Shown here: positions 43,465 through 52,553 of the stretch, piece after piece
How positions within the stretch are numbered: position 1 is the first letter of the stretch
Layout: every line of letters starts with the position of its first letter
Made by a program: the position numbers and the translations under genes
The notes under the pieces: generated by a model
Database searches by the model: none
What the model was told of the DNA's origin: nothing
The model's input: only the letters and a program-made list of their open reading frames with translations
Assembly: GCA_001872455.1 (NCBI GenBank)
Contig: MNXJ01000057.1
Coordinates: forward strand, 1-64,000
Origin: Anaerolineae bacterium CG2_30_57_67
GTDB taxonomy: Bacteria; Chloroflexota; Anaerolineae; Anaerolineales; Villigracilaceae
Direction: 5' to 3'
DNA length: 64,000 nt

Positions 43465-43662
43465 GTTATCCAGTTATCCGGTTGCCCAGTTGTCCAGTTG
43501 TCCAGTTGTCCAGTTGTCCAGTTGTCCGGTTGTCCGGTTGTCCAGTTGTTCGGTTGTCCAGTTGTTCGGTTGTCCAGTTGTCCAGCTGTTCGGTTGTCCA
43601 GTTGTCCAGTTGTTCGGTTGTCCGGTTCTCTGAATTTGTCTAACTGGAAAACCGGTAAACGA
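43465..43662 (+). repeat. Long octamer array, purH(C)-purN gap
   Basis: About 21 consecutive octamers (43465-43632), mostly GTTGTCCA, with GTTGTCCG, GTTGTTCG, GTTATCCA variants, then an inverted short arm (AACTGGAAAACCGGTAAAC). This is the longest and cleanest array in the window, and fills the gap before purN. Confidence 0.95.
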
Positions 43663-44298
43663 ATGAATCACATGAAACGATTGGTTGTCCTCATCTCCGG
43701 CAACGGCTCCAACCTGCAAGCCATTCTCGACGCCTGCGCTTCGGGCGAAATTCCAGCCTCGGTGGCCGCCGTCATCTCGAATAAACCTGACGTCTATGGC
43801 CTCGTCCGCGCCCGGCAGGCTGGCGTGCTGGCGGTGGCCTTCTCGAAATCGGACGGCGAACCCCGCGCCGCGTATGACGCCCGCCTCGCCGATTACGTCG
43901 CCACCTTTCAGCCCGATTACATCGTTCTGGCCGGTTGGATGCGCCTGCTAACTTCCAACTTTTTATCCCGGTTTCCCGGTCGCGTCATCAACCTGCACCC
44001 CGCCCTGCCGGGAACTTTCCCCGGCACGCACGCCATCGAACGCGCCTACGCATCTTTTCAGCGCGGTGAAATTGACCATACCGGCATTATGGTTCATCTC
44101 GTCCCCGACGAAGGCGTGGATGACGGCCCCGTGCTGGCGACGCAGGTCGTTCCTTTTCAGCCTAGTGAAGCGTTGGCGCAATTTGAAGCCCGCGTTCACG
44201 CCGCCGAGCATCGTCTCTTGGTGGAGACGATGCGGGCGCTTGTAGTGGGTCGTGTTTCTAATTTTCAATCCCCTAATTCTCGGAGTCCCCATGCCTAA
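43663..44298 (+). CDS. purN: Phosphoribosylglycinamide formyltransferase
   Basis: 211 residues from ATG 43663 (ATG 43672 also possible). 'LISGNGSNLQAILDAC' (GAR-binding), catalytic Asn and His in 'VINLHPALPG', and the Asp in 'VPDEGVDDGPVL' are present. Uses 10-formyl-THF. The upstream open frame (43498) would translate the octamer array and is rejected. Overlaps the next gene by eight bases. Confidence 0.95.
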   Translation: MNHMKRLVVLISGNGSNLQAILDACASGEIPASVAAVISNKPDVYGLVRARQAGVLAVAFSKSDGEPRAAYDARLADYVATFQPDYIVLAGWMRLLTSNFLSRFPGRVINLHPALPGTFPGTHAIERAYASFQRGEIDHTGIMVHLVPDEGVDDGPVLATQVVPFQPSEALAQFEARVHAAEHRLLVETMRALVVGRVSNFQSPNSRSPHA

Positions 44299-44872
44299 AG
44301 CCATTCTTTCTGTTTACAATAAAACTGGAATTGTTGAATTTGCCCAAGGTCTCGCCGCGCTTGGGTGGGAGTTACTTGCCTCGGGCGGCACGGCTAAATT
44401 GCTGCGTCAGAACGGTTTGCTTGTCACCGATGTAGCGGCGTACACGCATTCGCCAGAAATTTTGGGCGGGCGGGTCAAAACGTTACATCCGGCCATTCAT
44501 GGCGGTTTGCTGGCGCGTCCCACCGAATCTGACCATGCCGAGTTGCTGGCCCTCGGCTGGGATTTTATAAACCTGGTGGCCGTCAATCTTTACCCGTTTG
44601 AAGCCACACTTGCCAGGCTGGATGTTTCGTATGATGAATTGATTGAAAACATTGACATCGGTGGAGTGACATTGATTCGCGCGGCGGCCAAAAATCACGC
44701 GCGGGTGACGCTGGTGTGTGATCCCGCTGATTACGATTCGGTTTTGACGGCATTGCGTTCCGGGACGGTTACCGTCTCGAAGCGGAAAGAACTGGCGCTG
44801 AAAGGTTTCCGTCAAACGGCGCATTACGATACTCTGATTGCCGTGTCGCTGGCGGAACGGTCTACAAAGTGA
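44291..44872 (+). CDS. purH: IMP cyclohydrolase, stand-alone PurH N-terminal domain
   Basis: 193 residues from ATG 44291. The MGS-like fold is seen in 'AILSVYNKTGIVEFAQGL', 'ASGGTAKLL', 'EILGGRVKTLHPAIHGGLL' and 'NIDIGGVTLIRAAAKNHARV'. It closes the ring of FAICAR to IMP. In most bacteria it is the N-terminal half of bifunctional PurH; here it is separate and comes after its C-terminal half with purN between. Starts inside the end of purN. Last gene of the operon. Confidence 0.93.
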   Translation: MPKAILSVYNKTGIVEFAQGLAALGWELLASGGTAKLLRQNGLLVTDVAAYTHSPEILGGRVKTLHPAIHGGLLARPTESDHAELLALGWDFINLVAVNLYPFEATLARLDVSYDELIENIDIGGVTLIRAAAKNHARVTLVCDPADYDSVLTALRSGTVTVSKRKELALKGFRQTAHYDTLIAVSLAERSTK

Positions 44873-44889
44873 CAACTGACATTTAGGGT

Positions 44890-44982
44890 CAATACTGTTT
44901 AGTCAGCGTTGTCGGAGCCCAACGTCTCCCGACGTTGGCGCCAAAGTCGGGAGACGTTGGACTCCTTATCTAAACAGTATTG
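44890..44982. mobile_element. 93-bp palindromic element, family 1, copy 3, with 10-bp target duplication
   Basis: Termini CAATACTGTTTAG / CTAAACAGTATTG as in the other copies. Flanked by the perfect direct repeat CATTTAGGGT at 44880-44889 and 44983-44992, strong evidence that it was inserted by transposition. It sits between the convergent ends of the pur operon and the solute-binding protein gene, whose TAA stop lies in the right duplication, and may now act as terminator. Confidence 0.93.
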
Positions 44983-44985
44983 CAT

Positions 44986-46200
44986 TTAGGGTGTGACTGT
45001 AGCTTCGGGAATTATTTTGCCAATGGCCTGATTCCATCGCGCCAGAAAGGCTTCGCGCACGCCGGGCTGGACGATGGCCGGGTCGAGATAAAAATAGATG
45101 ATGTTTTCTGCGCCGACTTCCTGCCCGACGCGGTCAATGTGCAGGGTGGTTACGTCATATACATCGGGGCGGTAAGGGGTCAGACCGCCTTGCGCCAGCG
45201 CCATCTGGCCTTCTTGCGAGAGAACAAAATCTACCAGCAGTTTGGCGCTGTTGGCGCTCTCGCCGCCCTGAGTAATTGCCATGTTTTCGACTAGAATGGG
45301 TTGCCCGTCTTTGATGTAAGACCAATCCAGGTTGGGATGTTCTTGCAGGTGGGGAAAAACATCACTGGCTGGCAAAAAGTAGCCGACGGCGGCCTGCCCC
45401 TCGCCGACGGCCAGTAGCAACTCGTCGGATGATGTGTACAAGACAGGGAAAGTTGCGCCGATTTGGCGTAGCATAGTCCAGGCCGCATTGCCTGAAAAGG
45501 TGGCATAAAACCAGTTGCTGACGAATCCTACGGCGTTGGCTTCGGCGTCGAGCGTTAGAATGCGACCGCGGTAGGTGGTGGGGTTGAGCGCGGCGATCTG
45601 GCTCATACTGCTGATGCGCTCGCGTACCTGAGTTTTGTTGTAGACGATGAGCAATGGATCGCTGGCAAGCGCATAAATTCCGATGGCGCTTCGCGCCCAG
45701 GTGGGGAGATAGACACCTTCTTGCGATTGGTAGGTGATGAGTTGACCCTCGCCAATGATTTTTTGCCAGGCGCCGGTGTCGGCAGAGATAAGCAGATCGG
45801 CGGTTTTTTGGCCGATGGCAAGATCCTCGGTGTAGCGTTGAAAAACGCCGCTATCGTCACTTTCGACAACAGAGACGGTAATCCAGGGATAGTGCTCTTT
45901 AAAAACGCTTAACAGTGAATGTAATTTTTGTTCGCTGATGGCAGAGTAGAGCGTGAGCACTTCTTCCTTTTGCGAGGCAATGATGATATCACCGTAAAAA
46001 GTGGAATAATAGGCGGGAATGTAGTAGCGTTCCAGCGTGGATGGCGTGGCGGTTGGTTGGAGCAGGGGCGTGGCCGGCACGAGCGCCTGCGAGGTGGGCG
46101 GAGAAACAGGCAGCGGCGTGTTGCTGTTTTCTGTTTGACAGGCAGACAGACTGATAAGGATGAGCGCAAATAGATGAATCAAAATACGAAATTTGGTCAT
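44986..46200 (-). CDS. Extracellular solute-binding lipoprotein
   Basis: 404 residues from ATG 46200. Lipoprotein signal with lipobox 'LISLSACQ', then a Pro/Thr linker and a family 1-type periplasmic binding fold ('VLTLYSAISEQKLHSLLSVF', 'TADLLISADTGAWQKI', 'LASDPLLIVYNKTQ'), similar to Fe(III)-type binding proteins. No permease or ATPase genes follow. It is divergent from a large sensor kinase, so it may present a ligand to that kinase; this is inferred from position. A minus-strand TATAAT lies at 46234-46239. Confidence 0.8.
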   Translation of the reverse strand: MTKFRILIHLFALILISLSACQTENSNTPLPVSPPTSQALVPATPLLQPTATPSTLERYYIPAYYSTFYGDIIIASQKEEVLTLYSAISEQKLHSLLSVFKEHYPWITVSVVESDDSGVFQRYTEDLAIGQKTADLLISADTGAWQKIIGEGQLITYQSQEGVYLPTWARSAIGIYALASDPLLIVYNKTQVRERISSMSQIAALNPTTYRGRILTLDAEANAVGFVSNWFYATFSGNAAWTMLRQIGATFPVLYTSSDELLLAVGEGQAAVGYFLPASDVFPHLQEHPNLDWSYIKDGQPILVENMAITQGGESANSAKLLVDFVLSQEGQMALAQGGLTPYRPDVYDVTTLHIDRVGQEVGAENIIYFYLDPAIVQPGVREAFLARWNQAIGKIIPEATVTP

Positions 46201-46233
46201 GGGATGCTCCAGACGCGGGTGAAGGTTGAGCGT

Positions 46234-46239
46234 ATTATA
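46234..46239 (-). promoter_or_regulatory. Probable -10 box of the solute-binding protein gene
   Basis: TATAAT on the minus strand, 34 bases before the start codon, in the 162-base gap between divergent genes. TATGAT at 46339-46344 on the plus strand may serve the kinase gene. Neither has a clear -35. Confidence 0.4.
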
Positions 46240-46362
46240 TCCTTTGCGCTGGCTTTGAGATGTTACGGGCCGAAGAGCATCCCTGAACATGACAAGAGCG
46301 AGAATGTTAAGAAGCCTCGGAACGTTTTTGAATAATGATATGATTAGCGCGATTTTCATCCC

Positions 46363-49300
46363 ATGAAAAAATTTTCTTCTTCCATAGCACTACGACTAAC
46401 GGTATGGTTTTTGTTACTCTCGCTATTGCCCCTGGTGGTAATGGCGGTTTTTGTTCGGCATAACGTGGCGGATGCGTTTGATGCTATTGCGCTACAGACA
46501 CGTCTTGAACAGGCGCAAACAAATGCGTCGGTGTTGGCGCGCCTGGCAGACGACCCGGTCCGCGTCAGAAAGTACGTGCAAGCCAGCCAGCCGCAAAACG
46601 GAATACATTTTATAGTGGACGAAAACACGCTGATCGTGGCGCATCCCAGCCAGGAAATGGTTGGCGCTTCGGTGCGCACGCGCTACGGTGAAGCGGTGCT
46701 GACGCAAATCATGACCAGCGACTCGGGCAGTGTTGCTGACTGGCCTCATCAGCGGGTGATCGGCTACGCTCATGTCGCTGGTTCTGAATGGGTGGACGTG
46801 GTGGAAGTTTCGGCTTCCGCGCTGGCGGGCACGCTGGCGGTGTTGACTCGCGTTTCATCTTTGCAATTAACCTTCAGCCTGATTGCCGTTTCGCTGGCGG
46901 GTGGCGCGGTCATCTGGGTGATTATTGGTGCACCTTTGCGCAAACTTACCCGCGCCGCCGCCGCGTTGGGGCTGGGCGAGTCTCACGCACATCTCAATGC
47001 TAATGAAATGAAAGACGAATTAAGCGTTCTCGCCAGAACTATCAACGGCACAGATGAGCAAATTCACGGCCTGGTGCAGGGGCTGGAAGTACAAGTGGCC
47101 GAACTGGGCCAGGCTTACACGTCGTTGCGCCAGAGTGAAGAGCGATTTCGCGCCATTTTCGACGCGGTTAATGATGCTATTCTGGTACTTGGTGTTCGCA
47201 CTGGCGCAATCATTGAAGCAAATCCAAAATTTCTGGAAATGTTTGAGTACCAGCATGATGAAATTTCCCGTTTACTGGTCATGGATCTGGGCGCGGGCGG
47301 GTTGCCGTACACTCGCCGCGCCGCGCTGAAGGCTCTACGAAGCGTGAGTCGTCATGGCCCGCAGGTTTTTGAGTGGCGCGCCCGCAGCAAAAATGGGCGT
47401 GAGTTTTGGGTGGAGGTTAACCTGCGGTTGGCAACTCTTGACGGGCAGGAGCGCATGCTTCTTACCCTGCGCAACATCGATCAGCGCCGCCGCGCCGAAC
47501 AAATACAGGCCGCCACGTTTCGCATCGCGCAAGCTGGGCTTTCCACGGGAACATTGTACGAATATTTCGTATTGGTACATGAAATTTTGGCGCAGGTCTT
47601 GCCCGCCAAAAACTTTATGGCCGCTTTTCTTGACACCACTCGTAATGCCTTGGCATTTCCCTATCATTTTGATGAGCGCGCATCCTGGCCTGCGGCGCAT
47701 AGCGTCGGCGATGCGGGCCTGGTTGCTCACGTTTTACGGGCTGGTGAGCCAATGTTACTCACGCCCGAATCAATAGCGCAGTTGGGGCTGAAAGACACCT
47801 TGCCTTGTGTAGATTGGCTGGCCGCTCCGCTAAAAACTACGCGCGGCGTGTTGGGCGTTTTGGCGATTCGAAACTACGACCTCGCGCACCGCCTGACAAA
47901 AGTGGACCAGGAGACCTTTGCCTTTCTGACGGCGCAAATTGCCACATCGGTGGAACGCAAACTGGCCGAAGACGCGCTGCGCCAGGCTGAAACACGCTGG
48001 CGCACGTTGATGGAAAGCGCCCCGCAACTGATTATGACCATCAACCGGCAGGGGGTTGCGCTCTTTGTCAACCATTCCGTTGATGGATTGACCGTTTCGC
48101 AACAGGCGGGCGCGACGATTGAAGAATTGCTCCCCGGCGCAACTGCAGAAGAAAAACGCGCATGCCTGGCACAAGTTTTTTCCGACCGAAAATCCATTGC
48201 CTTTGAATTTGACACCTTTTCCAATGACGCGAAGCGGCGCTGGTTCTCTTGCACCCTCACCCCGGTCATTGACCGAGGCTGGGTGGAACTGGCAATCTTC
48301 AACGCCACCGAAATCACCAGCCTCAAAGAAGCCGAATTAGCTCTGCGTGTTTCGGAAGAAATGTACCGATCGATTGTTGAACAACTCACCGATGGCTTTG
48401 CCTTGCTCGATGCGTCCGGCCAAATTCTGGAATGGAACCGCGCCATGGAAGAAATGACAGGAATATTACGAAAAGACATCTTGTCAAAACCCGCCTGGAA
48501 AATTCAGGCTATTCTCGCCCCCGACTCTAATTTAGAAGATGTAGACACTCATTACCTGGCATTAATTCATAAAGTGTTGGACGATGAAACCGGGCAATAT
48601 GTCCATGCTCCCGTTCAATCCACCATCCGCAACCTGCGTGGTGAAGAACTTTATATTCAGCAAATTATCTTTCCCATTCGCACCGAAACCAGCGCCCGGC
48701 TGGGCTCACTTTTTCGCAATGTCACCCAGCAAAAATTGGCGGAAGACCAAATTCGTCAGATGAACGCAGAACTTGAGCAGCGCGTATTTTCGCGCACCGC
48801 TGAATTGGAATCGGCCAACAGCGAACTTGAGTCTTTCTCCTACTCAATCTCGCACGACCTGCGCGCTCCGTTGCGTGCCATAGATGGTTTTGCGCGCCTG
48901 TTGTCGGACGAACTTGGCGCCAGTCCGGCGGGAGAATCTGCGCGCTTTATCGAAGTCATTCGCCAGAACGCCCGGCAGATGGGTAATTTGATTGACGACT
49001 TGCTGGCTTTCTCGCGCTTTAGCAGACAGCCGCTCAACAAACAACCGGTGGACTGTGCCGCGCTTATTCAACGGGCAATAGAAATTCTTGAGCCAGAGCA
49101 GTGCGGCCACCCCGTAGAAATTTCCATGCTATCCAATTTACCCAACTGTGACGGCGACCCGACGCTCCTGTTTCAGGTGTGGGTCAACCTGCTTTCCAAT
49201 GCCATCAAATTCAGCCGAAACAGTCATCCGGCCTGTATCCAAATAGGCAACGAAATTCGCCAGGGTGAGGTTGTCTACTTTGTGCGTGATAACGGCGTCG

Positions 49301-49488
49301 GCTTTGATATGCGCTACGCCGACAAACTCTTTGGCGTCTTTCAGCGCTTGCATCGCGCCGAAGAATTTGAAGGTACCGGTGTTGGGCTAGCCATCGTCCA
49401 CCGCATCGTTCGCAGACACGGCGGCAATGCCTGGGCCGAATCTCATCTGGGGCAGGGTACTACTTTCTACTTTTCTCTGCCGCAATAA
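46363..49488 (+). CDS. Multi-domain sensor histidine kinase (sensor-HAMP-PAS-GAF-PAS-PAS-HisKA-HATPase)
   Basis: 1041 residues. Transmembrane helix at about 9-29, an extracytoplasmic sensor region to about 160, a second helix near 166-190, HAMP-like stretch, then PAS ('RFRAIFDAVNDAILVLG'), GAF-like (about 380-525), PAS ('RWRTLMESAPQLIMTI'), PAS ('MYRSIVEQLTDGFALLD'), coiled coil, and a kinase core with the phospho-acceptor in 'SYSISHDLRAPLRAIDGF', N box 'NLLSNAIKFSRN' and 'GTGVGLAIVHRIVRRHGG'. Bacteriophytochrome-like kinase core. The two response-regulator genes follow on the same strand. Confidence 0.9.
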   Translation: MKKFSSSIALRLTVWFLLLSLLPLVVMAVFVRHNVADAFDAIALQTRLEQAQTNASVLARLADDPVRVRKYVQASQPQNGIHFIVDENTLIVAHPSQEMVGASVRTRYGEAVLTQIMTSDSGSVADWPHQRVIGYAHVAGSEWVDVVEVSASALAGTLAVLTRVSSLQLTFSLIAVSLAGGAVIWVIIGAPLRKLTRAAAALGLGESHAHLNANEMKDELSVLARTINGTDEQIHGLVQGLEVQVAELGQAYTSLRQSEERFRAIFDAVNDAILVLGVRTGAIIEANPKFLEMFEYQHDEISRLLVMDLGAGGLPYTRRAALKALRSVSRHGPQVFEWRARSKNGREFWVEVNLRLATLDGQERMLLTLRNIDQRRRAEQIQAATFRIAQAGLSTGTLYEYFVLVHEILAQVLPAKNFMAAFLDTTRNALAFPYHFDERASWPAAHSVGDAGLVAHVLRAGEPMLLTPESIAQLGLKDTLPCVDWLAAPLKTTRGVLGVLAIRNYDLAHRLTKVDQETFAFLTAQIATSVERKLAEDALRQAETRWRTLMESAPQLIMTINRQGVALFVNHSVDGLTVSQQAGATIEELLPGATAEEKRACLAQVFSDRKSIAFEFDTFSNDAKRRWFSCTLTPVIDRGWVELAIFNATEITSLKEAELALRVSEEMYRSIVEQLTDGFALLDASGQILEWNRAMEEMTGILRKDILSKPAWKIQAILAPDSNLEDVDTHYLALIHKVLDDETGQYVHAPVQSTIRNLRGEELYIQQIIFPIRTETSARLGSLFRNVTQQKLAEDQIRQMNAELEQRVFSRTAELESANSELESFSYSISHDLRAPLRAIDGFARLLSDELGASPAGESARFIEVIRQNARQMGNLIDDLLAFSRFSRQPLNKQPVDCAALIQRAIEILEPEQCGHPVEISMLSNLPNCDGDPTLLFQVWVNLLSNAIKFSRNSHPACIQIGNEIRQGEVVYFVRDNGVGFDMRYADKLFGVFQRLHRAEEFEGTGVGLAIVHRIVRRHGGNAWAESHLGQGTTFYFSLPQ

Positions 49489-49609
49489 CTTTGGCGCATG
49501 GCTGAATCTTGGAATATCAATTTGGCTTTACAGTAGCGCAAACTTGAGTTTTTGCTACACAATGTTCCCGCCGCTGGTATACTAAAACAACGTTCAGGAT
49601 GTGTGAAAC

Positions 49610-50047
49610 ATGCCGCAACCCCCCGTTGAAATTTTACTTGTGGAAGATAACCCCAATGACGCGGAACTTTCCATGTATGCATTGCGAAAGTTCAAAATTG
49701 CCAATTCGGTTCATCACGCTCGCGATGGCGCCGAAGCGCTTGAATATTTGTTTGGCAAAGCAGGGGAAAATTCGACTGTCCAGGCGCCGCGTCTAATTTT
49801 GCTCGACCTGAAACTTCCCAAGGTCAACGGGCTGGAGGTGCTCCGGCGGCTTAAGTCAAACCCTGTGACCCGCTCTGTGCCGGTTGTTGTGCTTACTTCC
49901 TCGCGCGAAGAGCGCGATATTGTCGAGACCTACAACCTGGGAGTCAATAGCTACATTGTCAAACCCATAGATTTTGAACAGTTCACCGCCGCTGTCCGCG
50001 ATGTTGGCCTTTACTGGCTATTACTCAACCAGTCACCCGTTTATTAA
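49610..50047 (+). CDS. CheY-like response regulator (Rcp1 type)
   Basis: 145 residues, a lone receiver domain. 'ILLVEDNPNDAELSMYALRK' and the phospho-acceptor Asp in 'LILLDLKLPKVNG', then 'VVVLTSSREERDI' and 'SYIVKPIDFEQF'. The extended receiver form pairs with bacteriophytochrome-like kinases such as the one upstream, 121 bases away. No output domain. A TATACT at 49578-49583 could be a -10 of its own. Confidence 0.9.
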   Translation: MPQPPVEILLVEDNPNDAELSMYALRKFKIANSVHHARDGAEALEYLFGKAGENSTVQAPRLILLDLKLPKVNGLEVLRRLKSNPVTRSVPVVVLTSSREERDIVETYNLGVNSYIVKPIDFEQFTAAVRDVGLYWLLLNQSPVY

Positions 50048-50058
50048 ATGGGGAAAAA

Positions 50059-51483
50059 ATGCCCGGCTCATTACAGGTACTCTTTTTGGAAGATAGACCC
50101 GCCGACGCCGACCTGGTTTTGTATGAATTAAAACGCGCCGGCTACCAAATCAGCCACCAACGAGTAGATACTCGCGTTGATTATCTCGCGGCCATTCAAG
50201 AATCCCCCGACCTGATTCTCGCTGATTACAATCTGCCCCAATTTACCGCTTTGCAGGCGCTGCGTTTGTTGCAAGAAAGCGGGTTGGACATTCCCTTCAT
50301 CGTTCTCACCGGAAGCATCAGCGAGGAAGCCGCCGTCGAAACGATGAAACAAGGCGCGGCGGATTACCTGCTCAAAGACCGCCTCAGCCGCCTCGGCCAG
50401 GCCATCGAACGCGCCCTGCACGAAAAAACTTTGCGTGACGAAAAACGCCGCTCTGAATTGGCGCTGCGGCTTTCGGAAGAAAAATTTTCCAAAGCCTTCC
50501 GCATTTCTCCCGATGCCATTAGCATTCAGCGTTTTGCCGATAACGAAATCATCGAAATCAATCAGGGCTTTACGCACCTGACCCAGTTTGCGCCCGAAGA
50601 AGTTATCGGAAAAAACAACCTGACCTTCAGCCTGTGGGAACATCCCGACGAAGCCAAGCGCTTTCAGGAAGCCTTGCAATCTCAGGGGCAGGTTGAAAAC
50701 ATGGAAGGCGTTTTTAAAAAAAGTGATGCTTCGCTTTGGATTGGCTTGCTCTCTGCCAGACTGATTGAAGTCAGCAACGAAACTTACGCCATCTCCATCA
50801 TCCGCGATATCACCGAACGCAAACGCGCTGAGCTCGAACTTCAGCGCGCTCATCATGACCTGACAGAAGCCTATGAGGCCACCATCGAAGGCTGGTCGCG
50901 CGTCCTCGACCTGCGCGATAAAGAAACCGAAGGCCACACCCAGCGCGTTACCGAAATGACCGTCCGCCTGGCGCGCGCCCTTGGCGTCACCGAAGACGAA
51001 ATTGTTCATCTACGGCGCGGCGCACTGCTCCATGACATCGGAAAAATGGCAATTCCCGACCATATTCTGCAAAAACCCGGCCCGCTCGACGAAGACGAGT
51101 GGAAGGAAATGCGCCGTCACCCCGAATACGCCTACCAGATGATTTACCCCATCATCTACCTGCGCCCGGCCCTCGACATTCCCTATTGTCATCACGAACA
51201 CTGGGATGGTTCCGGTTATCCGCGCGGCCTCAGCCGCGAACAAATTCCCATCGCCGCACGCATCTTTGCTATCGTGGATGTTTGGGATGCTCTGCTTTCC
51301 AATCGCCCCTATCGCAAAGGTTGCACCGAAGAATCGGTGCTGGAGTACGTCAAAAAGCACGCCGGTTTATATTTTGACCCCAGCCTGGTGGCTTCCTTTC
51401 TCGAACTTTTTCAGGCTGGTGTTTTTAATGACACCCAAATTTACCGTATGACGCGCGCACAGGCAAGCACCACCTCGCCATGA
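50059..51483 (+). CDS. Receiver-PAS-HD-GYP protein (probable c-di-GMP phosphodiesterase)
   Basis: 474 residues. Receiver domain with acceptor Asp in 'PDLILADYNLPQFTALQ', a PAS domain (about 148-265), then HD-GYP with 'GHTQRVTEMTVRLAR', 'ALLHDIGKMAIPDHIL', 'HHEHWDGSGYPRGLS' and 'VDVWDALLSNRPYRKG'. HD-GYP domains hydrolyse cyclic di-GMP. Eleven bases after the Rcp1-type regulator, so both are probably outputs of the upstream kinase. Confidence 0.92.
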   Translation: MPGSLQVLFLEDRPADADLVLYELKRAGYQISHQRVDTRVDYLAAIQESPDLILADYNLPQFTALQALRLLQESGLDIPFIVLTGSISEEAAVETMKQGAADYLLKDRLSRLGQAIERALHEKTLRDEKRRSELALRLSEEKFSKAFRISPDAISIQRFADNEIIEINQGFTHLTQFAPEEVIGKNNLTFSLWEHPDEAKRFQEALQSQGQVENMEGVFKKSDASLWIGLLSARLIEVSNETYAISIIRDITERKRAELELQRAHHDLTEAYEATIEGWSRVLDLRDKETEGHTQRVTEMTVRLARALGVTEDEIVHLRRGALLHDIGKMAIPDHILQKPGPLDEDEWKEMRRHPEYAYQMIYPIIYLRPALDIPYCHHEHWDGSGYPRGLSREQIPIAARIFAIVDVWDALLSNRPYRKGCTEESVLEYVKKHAGLYFDPSLVASFLELFQAGVFNDTQIYRMTRAQASTTSP

Positions 51484-52520
51484 CCGGAAATCGCATTGCT
51501 TTTGGAATTCTGTTCTCGGCGTTTGCGCTGGTTGTGCTGGCGTTTTGTGGATTAATGATTCTCGGCCTCTTCTGGCTGAATCGCCCCGTTACGAACCCGC
51601 TCCCCACCCTGACGCTGTCCCCGCGCACGTCAAACCCGCCGACCCCCGGCCTGCCCGCCGCCTCGACGGGTTTTCCTTCCCTGACGCCAACGCCTGCCGG
51701 CCCTGGAAAAATTGTCTACGTCTGCCAGATTTTCAAGACCAGCGCCAACGACCAAATCTGTCTGATGAACGCTGACGGTTCCAATCGGCGCCGCCTGACC
51801 AGCGACGACTCCGCCAAACATTACTACCCATCGTTCGCTCCCGACGGTCAGAGCATTGTTTTTTCCTCCAACCTTTCGGGGCAGGGGCAATACGATCTTT
51901 ACGAGATGGATTTGCTTGGCAACATTCGCCGCCTGACTGCCGGAATCGGCATTCTGACCGCACCCGAAATTTCGCCTGACGGTCAGCAAATCGCCTTCAC
52001 CCGCGGCGATGGCGTTGCCGCCACCGATGTGTGGCTGATGAAGCGCGATGGCTCTGACCCGCATCTGCTCTACAAGAATGGCTGGGACCCGTCCTGGTCG
52101 CCAGATGGCGGGCGCGTCCTGTTCGCCTCGCCGGTGACGGGCTACGGCATTCAGCTTGCCAGCGTGCGTCTGGATGGGAGCGACTTTCAGCGTCTTACCA
52201 ACCTGCCCAACCTGCGTGGGCGCAACGACTGGTCTGCCGATGGCCTGTGGCTGATTACTTATTCCGGCCAGCCCTGGCAGCGTGAGTTGTTTCTGATGAA
52301 CGCCGATGGCGCCAATCCGCATCAGATAACGCCCGCAGGCGGCAACAGCCAGGGGCCTTCTTTTTCCCCCGACTCACAATTTGTCACTTTTACCGCCTAT
52401 TTTGACCGCTATGGCGATGTCAACGGCTGTGAAATCTATACGTTGCGGCTGGACGGGTCGCAACTAACCCGCCTAACCGATAACGATTACTGTGACTGGC
52501 AACCGCGTTGGGGGCCGTGA
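51480..52520 (+). CDS. Membrane-anchored TolB-like PD40 beta-propeller protein
   Basis: 346 residues. One N-terminal transmembrane segment (about 9-31), a Pro/Thr-rich spacer, then repeated PD40 blades such as 'SFAPDGQSIVFSSNLSGQG', 'EISPDGQQIAFTRGDG', 'SWSPDGGRVLFASP' and 'SFSPDSQFVTFTAYF', each near an 'LMNADGSN'-type loop. Propeller outside the membrane; binding partner unknown. Overlaps the HD-GYP gene by ATGA. Confidence 0.85.
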   Translation: MTGNRIAFGILFSAFALVVLAFCGLMILGLFWLNRPVTNPLPTLTLSPRTSNPPTPGLPAASTGFPSLTPTPAGPGKIVYVCQIFKTSANDQICLMNADGSNRRRLTSDDSAKHYYPSFAPDGQSIVFSSNLSGQGQYDLYEMDLLGNIRRLTAGIGILTAPEISPDGQQIAFTRGDGVAATDVWLMKRDGSDPHLLYKNGWDPSWSPDGGRVLFASPVTGYGIQLASVRLDGSDFQRLTNLPNLRGRNDWSADGLWLITYSGQPWQRELFLMNADGANPHQITPAGGNSQGPSFSPDSQFVTFTAYFDRYGDVNGCEIYTLRLDGSQLTRLTDNDYCDWQPRWGP

Positions 52521-52553
52521 TTTGGATGTAAAATAATGCAGGTTACGAGCCTC

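Noticed and set aside
43465-43632. CRISPR array
   Set aside because: The unit is 8 bp with no spacers, and no cas genes are present; it is a simple tandem repeat.
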